Below are positions 34,507 to 42,898 of a stretch of 64,000 nucleotides of DNA, piece after piece (positions within the stretch are counted from its first letter, which is position 1; the number at the start of each line of letters is the position of its first letter). Under the pieces are notes generated by a model. It was not told the origin of the DNA, ran no database searches, and worked only from the letters and a program-made list of their open reading frames with translations. Source of the stretch: Bradyrhizobium betae. Lineage in GTDB: Bacteria; Pseudomonadota; Alphaproteobacteria; Rhizobiales; Xanthobacteraceae. The stretch spans positions 682,001-746,000 of the forward strand of contig NZ_CP044543.1 in the NCBI RefSeq assembly GCF_008932115.1, written 5' to 3'. The translations under genes and the position numbers were made by a program.

Positions 34507-35481
34507 ATGAAACATAAACTGGGTTATCTGGCGCTGCCGCTGCTGATGGCGGCCGCGTTCACGACGCAAGCCCGCGCTGACGGCGAGACCATCGCCGTCT
34601 TCACCAAGAACCAGACCAACCCGTTCTTCCAGACGGTGCGGGTCGGCGCCGACAACATGGCGAAGGTGCTGAACGCCAAGACGCTGCAATACATCCCAAC
34701 CAAGCCGGACTCGATCCCCGAGCAGCTCAGCCAGATCGAGGACGTGGTGGTAAAGAAGCCGAGCGCGATCGTCTTCACGCCGGTCGACTACAAGGCGATG
34801 GTGCCGGGCGTCGAGAAGATCAACGAAGCCAAGATCCCCGTCGTCAACATCACCGACCGCTCTGCCGGCGGCAAATTCCTCTCCTTCGTCGGCGCCGACG
34901 ATTACAGCCTCGGGCTGGAGACCGCGCGCTTCCTGCTCAAGACGCTGGGTGGCAAGGGCAACATCGTCATCATCGAGGGCGTCAAGGGCTCGCTGACCAA
35001 TGTCGACCGCGTCCGCGGTTTCAACGACGCGCTGAAGGAAAACGCCGGTGCCAAGCTGCTGGCCTCGCAGCCCGGCAACTACCAGCGGCTGCAGGCGCTC
35101 CAGGTGATGGAGAATTTGATGCAGTCGAACTCGCAGATCGACGGCGTGCTCGCTGCCAACGACGCCATGGCGGTCGGCGCGATCGAGGCGCTCGACGGCG
35201 CCAACCGCAAGGCGCAGGTGATCGGCATCAACGGCACCAAGGAGGCGATCGACGCGATCAAATCCGGCAAGCTGCTTGCCAGCGGCGACTACAACGGATT
35301 CGCGCAGGGCTGCCTCGGCACCATGATGGCGATCCGCTCCTTGCGCGGCCAGCCTGTCATCAGCGAGATCGTGCTGAAGCCGACCGTCATCACCAAGGAC
35401 AACTACCAGCCGTTCGACGTGCCGCTGGAGCAGCGGACCTGCCCGACCTTCGAGGACGCCGGCAAGCTCGGCGGCAAATAA
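34507..35481 (+). CDS. ribose-type ABC importer substrate-binding protein
   Basis: 324 residues. Signal peptide of about 24 residues ending TTQARA, then a type I periplasmic fold: IAVFTKNQTNPFFQTVRVGA at the start, KKPSAIVFTPVDYKAMVPGV, VVNITDRSAGGKFLSFVGAD, IVIIEGVKGSLTNVDRVRGF, QIDGVLAANDAMAVGAIEAL. This is the RbsB/Peripla_BP_4 pattern. GGAGG stands just ahead of the ATG. In an aromatic-type catabolic operon the ligand need not be a sugar; residues lining the pocket cannot be judged without a structure. Confidence 0.94.
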   Translation: MKHKLGYLALPLLMAAAFTTQARADGETIAVFTKNQTNPFFQTVRVGADNMAKVLNAKTLQYIPTKPDSIPEQLSQIEDVVVKKPSAIVFTPVDYKAMVPGVEKINEAKIPVVNITDRSAGGKFLSFVGADDYSLGLETARFLLKTLGGKGNIVIIEGVKGSLTNVDRVRGFNDALKENAGAKLLASQPGNYQRLQALQVMENLMQSNSQIDGVLAANDAMAVGAIEALDGANRKAQVIGINGTKEAIDAIKSGKLLASGDYNGFAQGCLGTMMAIRSLRGQPVISEIVLKPTVITKDNYQPFDVPLEQRTCPTFEDAGKLGGK

Positions 35482-35502
35482 GCCACCTCATCACTCGAGC
35501 AC

Positions 35503-35526
35503 GGATGGCCGCCTCGGCGGCCGTCC
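35503..35526 (+). terminator. strong intergenic hairpin after the binding-protein gene
   Basis: GGATGGCCGCC pairs with GGCGGCCGTCC (one G-U pair) around a tiny loop, 22 bases after the stop. No T-tract follows, so it may be an mRNA-stabilising or partial termination hairpin between the binding-protein and YciI genes. Confidence 0.45.
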
Positions 35527-35557
35527 CAAGAAAACGAAGACATCAACGGAGACCACC

Positions 35558-35845
35558 ATGCTGTTCGCCATTCACGCCCTCGACCGCGCCGGCGCGCTGC
35601 CGACCCGGCTCGCCAACTACGACGCGCACAAGGCCTTCCTGAGCGACACCTCGCGCTTCGGCGTCAAGATCGTGATGTCGGGACCGCTGGTCTCCGACGA
35701 TGGCGCGACCATGATCGGGAGCCTGTTCCTGATCGAAGCGCCCGGCCGCAGCGAAGTCGAAGCCTTCAATCGCGCCGATCCCTTTGCGGCAGCGGGCATC
35801 TGGGAAAAAGTCACGATCACGGGCTTCCTGCGCCGCCAGGGTTGA
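35558..35845 (+). CDS. YciI family protein
   Basis: 95 residues: LFAIHALDRAGALPTRLANY, HKAFLSDTSRFGVKIVMSGP and IGSLFLIEAPGRSEVEAFNR, ADPFAAAGIWEKVTI. This is the dimeric alpha+beta YciI fold with the His/Asp pair; in aromatic catabolism related proteins act as muconolactone-type dehalogenases/isomerases. GGAGA precedes the ATG. Last gene of the catabolic operon. Confidence 0.9.
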   Translation: MLFAIHALDRAGALPTRLANYDAHKAFLSDTSRFGVKIVMSGPLVSDDGATMIGSLFLIEAPGRSEVEAFNRADPFAAAGIWEKVTITGFLRRQG

Positions 35846-36261
35846 GGGCCGGCTCAAGCCAGGACGCGAAAACAACCCCATGCACAGTAGAACGAGGTTG
35901 TTTTGACTTGCGAATTTTCGCTGCGCGCGGACTTTGACACGTCGGGCAAAACAGGGGCATATTGGCACCATCGCCAGATTGCGGCTCCGGCGCTCTCATC
36001 CAGACCCAGGCCCCTACAAACGTCAGCGTCGCTGACCGCGTCGGCGCGTATATGCATTCACTAGCGGCTGTTTGCATATCACCCCTTCCGCGTTGGTGAC
36101 AGCTCACCAGCCGGTCAACGCAAGTCAGACTCTTCCATATCACCCAAGCTTTTGATGCGCGGCGAGGATTGCGTCGCGCCAACAATGCGCGGTGCTTGAC
36201 AAGCCGTGTTCAGCGGAGGGAAGCGCATGCCGTTAATCGTGGCCTCGCGTTGCAGGTTCCC
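35846..36261. other. intergenic region made largely of dispersed repeat
   Basis: 416 bases. Positions 35868-35952 contain both ends of the repeat described at 827-1012. The region up to about 36060 also looks like commonly repeated intergenic sequence: an ORF through it gives a composition seen in many spurious rhizobial predictions. The remainder up to 36261 should hold the promoter of the acyl-CoA synthetase gene; no clear motif seen. Confidence 0.55.
35868..35952 (+). repeat. dispersed intergenic repeat, copy 3
   Basis: AACAACCCCATGCACAGTAG near the left end and TTTGACACGTCGGGCAAAAC at 35933-35952, the inverse order and orientation of copy 1 at 827-1012. The word GTTGTTTT also recurs inside. 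Confidence 0.75.
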
Positions 36262-38004
36262 ATGACAAGCGAGCGTCGCGATTGGCCGGCGGTCTCGCTC
36301 GACGAAGCCACCTGCATCCTCACGGGCCCCGGCGCGCCGTTCGAGATGGAGACGATCCAGATCGCGGGGCGTCCTGTCCGGATCTACAAGAAAGCCCATC
36401 GCGATCTTCGCGCAATCTTCGAGGCCAGCAAGGCGTGGGGCGACCGCACCTTCATCGTCTTCGAGAACGAGCGCCTCACTTTTCACGAGCACTATCGCGC
36501 AGCGTCAGCACTGGCGTGGCGACTGGCGGACGATTACGGCGTGAAGAAGGGTGACCGCGTCGCCATTGCGATGCGGAATTTTCCGGAGTGGCCGCTGGCG
36601 TTCTGGGCGGCGACCATCATCGGCGCGGTAGCGGTGCCGCTCAATGCCTGGGGAACCGGCGATGATCTGGCCTATGGCCTGCGCGATTCCGGCGCATGCG
36701 TCGCCATCGTCGACGGCGAGCGTCTGGCGCGTCTCAAATCGCTCGCTCCTGGCGATCACGGCGCCGCGCTCATCGCGGTGCGCGCTACGCCGGAGACCCT
36801 GGGCGACGCGACCGCGCTAGAGGATCTGATCGGCCCACGATCGAATTACCCCGCCTTGCCGGACCGGCCGCCGCCCGACCGGGACATCCAGCCGGACGAC
36901 GACGCAACCATCCTGTACACGTCAGGCACCACCGGCCGCTCCAAGGGAGCGCTGGGAACGCATCGCAACATCATGTGCAACCTCGTGAACATCACGTTCT
37001 CGGGGGCCCGCGCGGCGATCCGGCGCGGCGATCCCCTGCCCGCGCCGCCGGACGCGCAGAAGGCGGTCCTGCTCCCGGTGCCGTTCTTTCATGTCACCGG
37101 GTGCCACTCGATCATGATCCCGGCATTGGCGAACGGCGCGAAGATCGTGCTCATGTACAAGTGGAATGCGGAAGCGGCCCTCGAACTGATCGAGCGCGAG
37201 CGTGTCAACGGCATGTCCGGCGTGCCGTCCATGACGTGGCAATTGCTGGAAACGCCGGACTTCCGGCGCCGGGACGTTTCAAGCCTGGAAGGGCTTTCCT
37301 ACGGCGGCGCCGCCGCGTCGCCGGAACTGACCCGGAAGGTCGCTGCGCTGTTCCCGGGCAAGTTCGGGGGCACGGGCTATGGCGCCACCGAAACGTCCTC
37401 GGTCTCGACGTCGAACGGGGCCGAGGATTATCTGGCGCGGCCGGACTCGGTCGGGCCGGCCGTTCCCGGCTGCGACCTGCGCGTCATCGACGATGCTGGA
37501 AACACGCTGCCAACAGGCACGATCGGCGAGCTCGAGATCTACGGCGGCAACGTCGTGAAGGGCTACTGGAACAATCCGCAGGCGACTGCGGCCGCCTTTC
37601 GCGACGGCTGGTACCGGACCGGCGACATCGTCCGGATGGACGCAGACGGCTTTGTCTACCTGCTCGATCGCGCCAAGGACATGCTGATCCGCGGCGGCGA
37701 GAACATCTACTGCGTCGAAATCGAGGACGCCCTGCTCGCTCATCCCGATATCTTCGAAGCCGCCATCGTCGGCATCCCCGATCGCGTGCTCGGTGAACTC
37801 GTCGGGGCCGTCGTGCGCGCAAAGGCCGGATCGCGCCTCACGCCAGAACAGGTGATCGAGCACCTGCGCCCAAGGCTCGCGATTTTCAAGCTGCCGGTCC
37901 ACGTCGACATCCGCTTCGAGGAGCTGCCACGCACCGCGAGCGGCAAGATCGTCAAGCGACAGCTCCGCGAAGAACTCGCAGCGAAGGCAAGTGCACCCGG
38001 ATGA
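36262..38004 (+). CDS. acyl-CoA synthetase (class I adenylate-forming enzyme)
   Basis: 580 residues. AMP-binding motif ILYTSGTTGRSKGALGTHRN at about 212-231, GYGATETSSVST (A5), the A7/A8 region YRTGDIVRMDADGFVYLLDR then AKDMLIRGGENIYCVEIED, and the A10 lysine in TASGKIVKRQLREEL. It activates a carboxylate to its acyl-AMP and then CoA thioester; chain length or aromatic preference is not readable. I begin at 36262 (MTSERRDWP) because the 31 in-frame residues upstream come from repeat-like DNA. The LivK-type binding protein follows after 34 bases, suggesting uptake and activation of the same acid. Confidence 0.92.
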   Translation: MTSERRDWPAVSLDEATCILTGPGAPFEMETIQIAGRPVRIYKKAHRDLRAIFEASKAWGDRTFIVFENERLTFHEHYRAASALAWRLADDYGVKKGDRVAIAMRNFPEWPLAFWAATIIGAVAVPLNAWGTGDDLAYGLRDSGACVAIVDGERLARLKSLAPGDHGAALIAVRATPETLGDATALEDLIGPRSNYPALPDRPPPDRDIQPDDDATILYTSGTTGRSKGALGTHRNIMCNLVNITFSGARAAIRRGDPLPAPPDAQKAVLLPVPFFHVTGCHSIMIPALANGAKIVLMYKWNAEAALELIERERVNGMSGVPSMTWQLLETPDFRRRDVSSLEGLSYGGAAASPELTRKVAALFPGKFGGTGYGATETSSVSTSNGAEDYLARPDSVGPAVPGCDLRVIDDAGNTLPTGTIGELEIYGGNVVKGYWNNPQATAAAFRDGWYRTGDIVRMDADGFVYLLDRAKDMLIRGGENIYCVEIEDALLAHPDIFEAAIVGIPDRVLGELVGAVVRAKAGSRLTPEQVIEHLRPRLAIFKLPVHVDIRFEELPRTASGKIVKRQLREELAAKASAPG

Positions 38005-38038
38005 GGGTAAGAAAACAAAACATAATCGGGAGGATGAA

Positions 38039-39247
38039 ATGAAGAAACATCTGTCGGCCATGGCGGTCTTATCGGCCGGGCTCTTCTTCGTGACAGGCGC
38101 AACGGCAGCCGAGAAGAAATACGACGAAGGCGCCTCGGATACCGAGGTCAAGCTCGGCCAGACCATGCCTTATAGCGGCCCGCTGTCGATCCACGGCATC
38201 CAGGGCCGCACCGAGGTCGCCTATTTCAGAATGCTCAACGAGGAGAAGGGCGGCATCAACGGCCGCAAGATCAATCTGCTCTCGCTCGACGACGCCTTTT
38301 CGCCGCCCAAGACCGTCGAACAGACCCGCAAGCTGGTCGAGAGCGACGGCGTGCTCGCGCTGTTCGGATCGTCCGGGACCGCGGCGCAATCCTCCGTGCA
38401 GAAATACCTCAACAACAAGGGCGTACCGCAGCTGCTGGTCTCGACCGGCGCGAACAAGTGGAACCAGCCAAAGGCGTTCAAATGGTCGACGCCCGCGTTC
38501 CATCTCTACGGCACCGAGGGCGAGATCCTCGCAAAGTACCTGCTCTCCGTGAAGCCGGACGCGAAGGTCGCGATCCTCATGCAGAACGACGATTTCGGCC
38601 GCGACTACGTCTCCGGGTTCAAGAAGGGCCTCGGCGACAAGGCCTCCACCATGATCGTCAAGGAGGTCACCTACGAGCTGACCGATCCCACGATGGATTC
38701 CCCGGTCGCGCAGCTCAAATCATCCGGCGCCGACGTGTTCTTCAACGTCTCGCTCGGCAAGGCCGCGTCGCAATCGATGAAGAAGGCCTTCGAGCTCGAC
38801 TGGAAGCCGTTGCAATTGGTGGTGAGCCCGTCGGTCGGCCGGCAGTTCCTGGAGGCCGCCGGCTTCGACTCCGTCACCGGCATCATCGCGGCTACCCCTT
38901 ACAAGCAGGTGTCCAGCCCCAAATGGGCCGAAGACCCCGACGTCGTCGCCTATCAGGCGTTCATGAAGAAGTATCTCCCCAACGAAGACCCCAAGAACGA
39001 GATCGGTTTCGCCGTCTATTCGTTCGCCTACATCATGGGGAAGATCATCGAGGCCTGCGGAGACAACCTCACACGGGAAAACCTGCTGTACCAGGCCACC
39101 CATCTGAACAACGTTCCGGCACCCTCGCTGCTGCCCGGCACCACCTACAGCACGACGCCGGACAATTACGTCCCGTTCAAGCGGCTGGTCGTGCAGAAAT
39201 TCGACGGTAACGACTGGATCCAGGTCACGGCCGTGACGGTCGAGTAG
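38039..39247 (+). CDS. branched-chain amino-acid-type ABC transporter substrate-binding protein
   Basis: 402 residues. A signal peptide (KKHLSAMAVLSAGLFFVTGA, cleaved after TAA) is followed by a LivK/Peripla_BP_6 fold: DTEVKLGQTMPYSGPLSIHG, FRMLNEEKGGINGRKINLLS, VLALFGSSGTAAQSSVQKYL and AKVAILMQNDDFGRDYVSGF. GGGAGGA precedes the ATG at 38039. In Bradyrhizobium such proteins often bind aromatic or aliphatic acids rather than amino acids. No permease or ATPase genes adjoin; on the right the genes are decayed fragments. Confidence 0.93.
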   Translation: MKKHLSAMAVLSAGLFFVTGATAAEKKYDEGASDTEVKLGQTMPYSGPLSIHGIQGRTEVAYFRMLNEEKGGINGRKINLLSLDDAFSPPKTVEQTRKLVESDGVLALFGSSGTAAQSSVQKYLNNKGVPQLLVSTGANKWNQPKAFKWSTPAFHLYGTEGEILAKYLLSVKPDAKVAILMQNDDFGRDYVSGFKKGLGDKASTMIVKEVTYELTDPTMDSPVAQLKSSGADVFFNVSLGKAASQSMKKAFELDWKPLQLVVSPSVGRQFLEAAGFDSVTGIIAATPYKQVSSPKWAEDPDVVAYQAFMKKYLPNEDPKNEIGFAVYSFAYIMGKIIEACGDNLTRENLLYQATHLNNVPAPSLLPGTTYSTTPDNYVPFKRLVVQKFDGNDWIQVTAVTVE

Positions 39248-39271
39248 CGATGCACCAAACGGCGACGGCTA

Positions 39272-39695
39272 TCAGGCCGTCGCCGGCACACCGTCTTCGA
39301 GGTGGCAGGCCACCCACTGCTCGGGTGCGGCCGCGCGCAGCGTCGGCTCCTCAGTCCGGCAGCGATCGAACACGTAGGGGCATCGGGTGTGGAAGCGACA
39401 CCCGCTCGGCGGGTTGATCGGGCTCGGCACGTCCCCCTTGAGGATGATCGGATTGCGCTGAGCGCCGGGCTCCGGTAGCGGCACCGCCGAGAGCAGCGCC
39501 TTGGTGTAGGGGTGCTTGGGCGCGGCAAAGATCTCGAAGCGCGGCGCCACCTCGACGATCTTGCCGAGATACATCACCGCGACGCGGTGGGTCATGTGCT
39601 CGACGATCGCGAAGTCATGGCTGATGAACAGCAGCGCCAAGCCGAACTCGCGCTGGAGATCCTGCAACAGATTGACGATGGCGGCATTCGTGACC
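39272..39695 (-). pseudogene. OppF/DppF-type ABC ATPase, C-terminal fragment
   Basis: About 140 residues: [20 protein letters not shown] then [38 protein letters not shown] and [14 protein letters not shown]. These are the H-loop and the C-terminal oligopeptide/dipeptide-ABC extension with its Cys-rich Fe-S-like motif. Walker A, Q-loop, signature and Walker B are missing. At its 5' side the similarity ends abruptly and an unrelated permease fragment starts in the opposite direction. Confidence 0.85.
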
Positions 39696-39751
39696 GTCGA
39701 TGCGGAGGGCGCCCGCCGTGCCGCGGCCATCTGCGACGCGGCGACTGCGCC

Positions 39752-40276
39752 GGCTCGCCGACGCTGTCGGCGCGGCTGCTCGATTCCCTCTTCATGTCGC
39801 CTCTGGTGCTGCCGGCGCTGGCTTTTGGTCTGGCTGCGCTGATGCTGTTCTCGCTGGTCGGGATGCAGGTATCGTTACTGACGCTGGTGATCGGCCACAC
39901 GGTCGTTTGCGTACCCTATGTCGTGCGCAACACGGTCGCAGCGCTCGCCCAGCTCGAACCGACCCTGCTGGAGAGTTCCGCGGTGCTGGGCGCGAGCCGG
40001 CTCTACACGTTCCGGCGCATCGTGCTGCCGCTGATCCGGCCGGGCATCATCGCCGGCGCCTTCATCGCCTTCATGTCGTCGTTCGACAACGTGCCGGTCT
40101 CGCTGTTCCTGCGCGATGCCGCGACCGATATGCTGCCGATCCGGATGTGGCAGGACCTCGAGGGCAAGCTCGACGTCACCATTGCCGCGCTATCGAGCGT
40201 GCTGATCATCGCCACCGTTGCGATGGTCGCGGTGATGGAGCGCGTCACCGGCCTGTCGCGGCGGCTGACCAACTGA
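39752..40276 (+). pseudogene. PotC/PotI-like ABC permease, C-terminal fragment
   Basis: About 174 residues starting [20 protein letters not shown] and containing the EAA loop [32 protein letters not shown] and a normal C-terminus ([13 protein letters not shown]). This is the binding-protein-dependent permease fold of spermidine/putrescine-type importers. The first two or three membrane helices and start are missing; the frame upstream is antisense of the OppF fragment. It lies next to hydroxyisourate hydrolase, so the lost transporter may have served purine or allantoin uptake (inference). Confidence 0.82.
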
Positions 40277-40612
40277 TCAGGCACCGCGGAACAGCGAATA
40301 GCCCCAGCGCGTGAATTTCAGCGGCAGATGAAAATGCTCGTCGACATGCTTGATGCGGAAGCGGAACGGCGTCACCGTGAGAAAGCCGTCGCTGTCCGCA
40401 AAGAACTCGCCGAGATGAAACAGCACCTCATACTCGCCCGCCGTCACACCGGCGCCCTGCGCGACGGGATGATCGAGCACGCCGTTGGCGCCGAGCCGAC
40501 CGTCGGCGATACGCGAGGAGTCCGGATCGATCCGCCAGATTTCGATGCGCAGACCCTGCGCCGGCCGACTGCTGGCCACGTCGACCGCGTGAATGGAAAT
40601 GCCGCCTGCCAT
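40277..40612 (-). CDS. uraH: 5-hydroxyisourate hydrolase (transthyretin-like)
   Basis: 111 residues. ISIHAVDVASSRPAQGLRIE carries the catalytic His of the H-A-V/L-D motif, the middle has the family Arg (LRIEIWRI), and EHFHLPLKFTRWGYSLFRGA provides the second His (HFHLPL) and the C-terminal box. The usual ending is Y-R-G-S; here it is F-R-G-A. It hydrolyses 5-hydroxyisourate to OHCU, the second step of urate breakdown, as a cytosolic homotetramer. Start at 40612 begins the conserved region; a longer frame adds 14 unconserved residues. Its stop abuts the permease fragment. No other purine gene is nearby. Confidence 0.9.
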   Translation of the reverse strand: MAGGISIHAVDVASSRPAQGLRIEIWRIDPDSSRIADGRLGANGVLDHPVAQGAGVTAGEYEVLFHLGEFFADSDGFLTVTPFRFRIKHVDEHFHLPLKFTRWGYSLFRGA

Positions 40613-40641
40613 TGTGCCGTTCCTCCTGAGAGTGCCGCGCC

Positions 40642-41463
40642 ATGGTAGACGCAAACACCGCCGCTCGGCCAGCGCCGCCGTTGCTGCCGGCGCTCGGCGC
40701 GATGACCTGGCTCCAGGCCCTGGTGGCGCTCGCCCTGTTTGCCCCGGGCGTGGTCGCGCCGCGCGCCCATATCGAGGTCTGGCAGCTCTCGATGTTCTCC
40801 TGTGCGGTGTTCGCCGTCGGCATCCCCGCCTCGTTCTGGGGCGGCGGCTTCATCGCGCGGATGGGCTCGATGCGGATCGCAAGCCTGTGCGCGGCGGCCA
40901 TCGTCATCAGCATGGCGCTGGCCTCACTTGGATCGACCGCGGCCCTGCTCGCTGCCGGCCTCTGCCTTGGCCTTGCCTTCGGACCCGAGACGCCGGCGAG
41001 CGCGGCGCTGCTGTCGCGGCTCGTAACCGCGGAGCGGCGCGCCTTCGTGTTCTCGGTGCGCCAGACCGGCAACCAGATCGGCGCTGTCTGCGGCTCGCTG
41101 GTTCTGCCAGCGATCGCCATCTGGCTGGGACCTGCCTGGTGCTACGCGGCCGTCGGCGCCTGCGCGCTCGTCGCGATCGGGCTGTTCGAGCACCTGCGGC
41201 CGGCCTATGCCGGCAAGTCCGTCCCGCTTCCGCAACTCGATCTCCGCGCGCGGCTGGCACTGGTCACCGCCGACCGGCGCATCGCGATGCTGGCGCTGGC
41301 CTCGATGCCGTTCAGCGCGATGCAGGTGTCGCTCAACACCGTCTTTGTCATGCTCGGCACGCGCGAGCTCGGCCTTGGCCATATCGAGGCCGGCATGGCG
41401 CTCGCCTGCGCGTAGGCCGGCGGCCTCGTTGGCCGGCTCGGCTGGGGCTATGGCAGGGCGTAG
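40642..41463 (+). pseudogene. MFS transporter, truncated and with in-frame stop
   Basis: 257 residues are readable: about eight membrane helices, including FWGGGFIARMGSMRIASLCA (loop 2-3 region) and VRQTGNQIGAVCGSLVLPAI (helix 5 motif). The frame then meets TAG at 41413-41415 (MALACA-stop) and continues beyond as AGGLVGRLGWGYGRA, the expected next helix, until a further stop at 41461. A CAG-to-TAG change explains the first stop, and the last four helices are missing. It therefore cannot make a complete transporter. Divergent from uraH by 29 bases. Confidence 0.8.
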
Positions 41464-41464
41464 A

Positions 41465-42886
41465 TCAGGCCGCAAGAGTTGACCGCAACCGCCGCCAGCC
41501 GATGACGATGCCGGTGATGGAGAACACCAGCCCGAGCGCACAGAGCCCGACGATCAGGACATCGCGCAAACGCGGATGCGCGAGCAGGACCGGAACATCG
41601 AGCGTGTGCAGCGCGCTGCAGAACCAGCGATAGGCCCGCCGCGACGCATCGAGCCTCTGCAGCACGCGGCCGTCGGCCCCGTCGATATCGAACCAGAGGT
41701 CGCCGCAACGAGAACGATAGACCGGTGCACCCGCAACGATGGACTGCGCGGGATAGGCATCATCACCGGCAAGACTGGAGGGTGCGCCGCAGCCGTCCGC
41801 GACGCGCGACATCAAGCTTCCGACTTCCAGCGCGCCGAGGGAGTCGGGCTCTCCGTCGTCGGGACCGATCAGAACCTGCTTGTCGAGACCAACCCGCTCG
41901 CGTCGATGGAGTTTGCCGTTGAAGGCAAACCATTCGAGCTCGCCGGCCGCTGACGATATCGGCGTCCGATCAAGCGACGCGGCCGTCGTCCAATCCGGAG
42001 AGACTTCGATCACGCCCGCCTCGGCCGGGGTCAACTCCCCGCGCGAGAACAGCCGGCCGTGATCCATCGAGAGCCAGCCGCTGAATATCCAGGTCAGCAC
42101 GAAAGCCGTCGCGACGAGGCCGATGACGTGATGCAGGGCGTGCCAACCGCGATAGGGCGAGAACAATCGCCGACCGCGAAGCCTGAGCCGCGCGAGCCCG
42201 AGCGCCGCGCCCAGCACTGCCGCAATCAAGGCCAGCAGCGATAGCGTCCAGACCACCCTGTCCCACAGCGCCCAATTGCTTCGCAGCACCGTCGGATAGA
42301 TCCAGTGCAGCACACTGCCGGCCCAATTCCAGCCGCGCTCGCTCCGCGTCGTATCCAGGACGACCTCGCCGGTCAGCGATGAAACATAGACCTCCGTGCC
42401 GGCGGCATCGCCGAGGGCGACGCGGAACAGGGGCCGGTGGCGATCAAAGCCATTCGGCACGCTCCATTGATCGTAATCCGCGCGCGCGAGGATCGCGGCG
42501 CCGATGACATCGAGTCCGCGGCGTCGAGCGTCCTCCCGCGCGATGGCGAGTGCGACATCGGACGACATCACCGACGCCTCGGCTCCATCCAGGGCACGAA
42601 CCGCGTGAACACGCGACGGTCCCGAAACGATATAGACCGGTCCATCGCTCCGCCGGATCAGGCGAACCCGCCTGGCATCCGCGATCCCGCTGGCGACCAC
42701 GGCGTCATGGGCCGACATGGTCACCTGCGCGCCACCCACCGGTGCCAGTCCGGCAAATCGTTCCGCTTCCGTCAGCGACGGAAACGGAACGAAGTGCATC
42801 ACGATTCCGGTCGCGAACCACATCGCGAACAGCAGGCAGAACGCGATGCCGAGCCAGCGGTGCAGCAGGACGATCGCGCCCATCAT
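41465..42886 (-). CDS. PepSY-associated membrane protein
   Basis: 473 residues with about four membrane helices: LLHRWLGIAFCLLFAMWFAT at the N-terminus (R-W-L-G motif with membrane His), a periplasmic PepSY-like region (DQWSVPNGFDRHRPLFRVAL, SLTGEVVLDTTRSERGWNWA), VLHWIYPTVLRSNWALWDRV, then GWHALHHVIGLVATAFVLTW and a final helix VLIVGLCALGLVFSITGIVI. Paired membrane histidines suggest heme binding. Such proteins next to TonB receptors act in ferric-siderophore reduction or handling. Only 12 bases after the receptor gene, so it shares the upstream cobalamin riboswitch. Confidence 0.88.
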   Translation of the reverse strand: MMGAIVLLHRWLGIAFCLLFAMWFATGIVMHFVPFPSLTEAERFAGLAPVGGAQVTMSAHDAVVASGIADARRVRLIRRSDGPVYIVSGPSRVHAVRALDGAEASVMSSDVALAIAREDARRRGLDVIGAAILARADYDQWSVPNGFDRHRPLFRVALGDAAGTEVYVSSLTGEVVLDTTRSERGWNWAGSVLHWIYPTVLRSNWALWDRVVWTLSLLALIAAVLGAALGLARLRLRGRRLFSPYRGWHALHHVIGLVATAFVLTWIFSGWLSMDHGRLFSRGELTPAEAGVIEVSPDWTTAASLDRTPISSAAGELEWFAFNGKLHRRERVGLDKQVLIGPDDGEPDSLGALEVGSLMSRVADGCGAPSSLAGDDAYPAQSIVAGAPVYRSRCGDLWFDIDGADGRVLQRLDASRRAYRWFCSALHTLDVPVLLAHPRLRDVLIVGLCALGLVFSITGIVIGWRRLRSTLAA

Positions 42887-42898
42887 GTGGTCAGCGTC

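Noticed and set aside
35503..35526. Full rho-independent terminator after the binding-protein gene
   Set aside because: The hairpin is strong but no T-tract follows, so it is listed only as a low-confidence hairpin.
35817..36185. 122-codon minus-strand ORF over the repeat region
   Set aside because: Runs through repeat DNA; such translations are typical spurious calls in rhizobial repeats.
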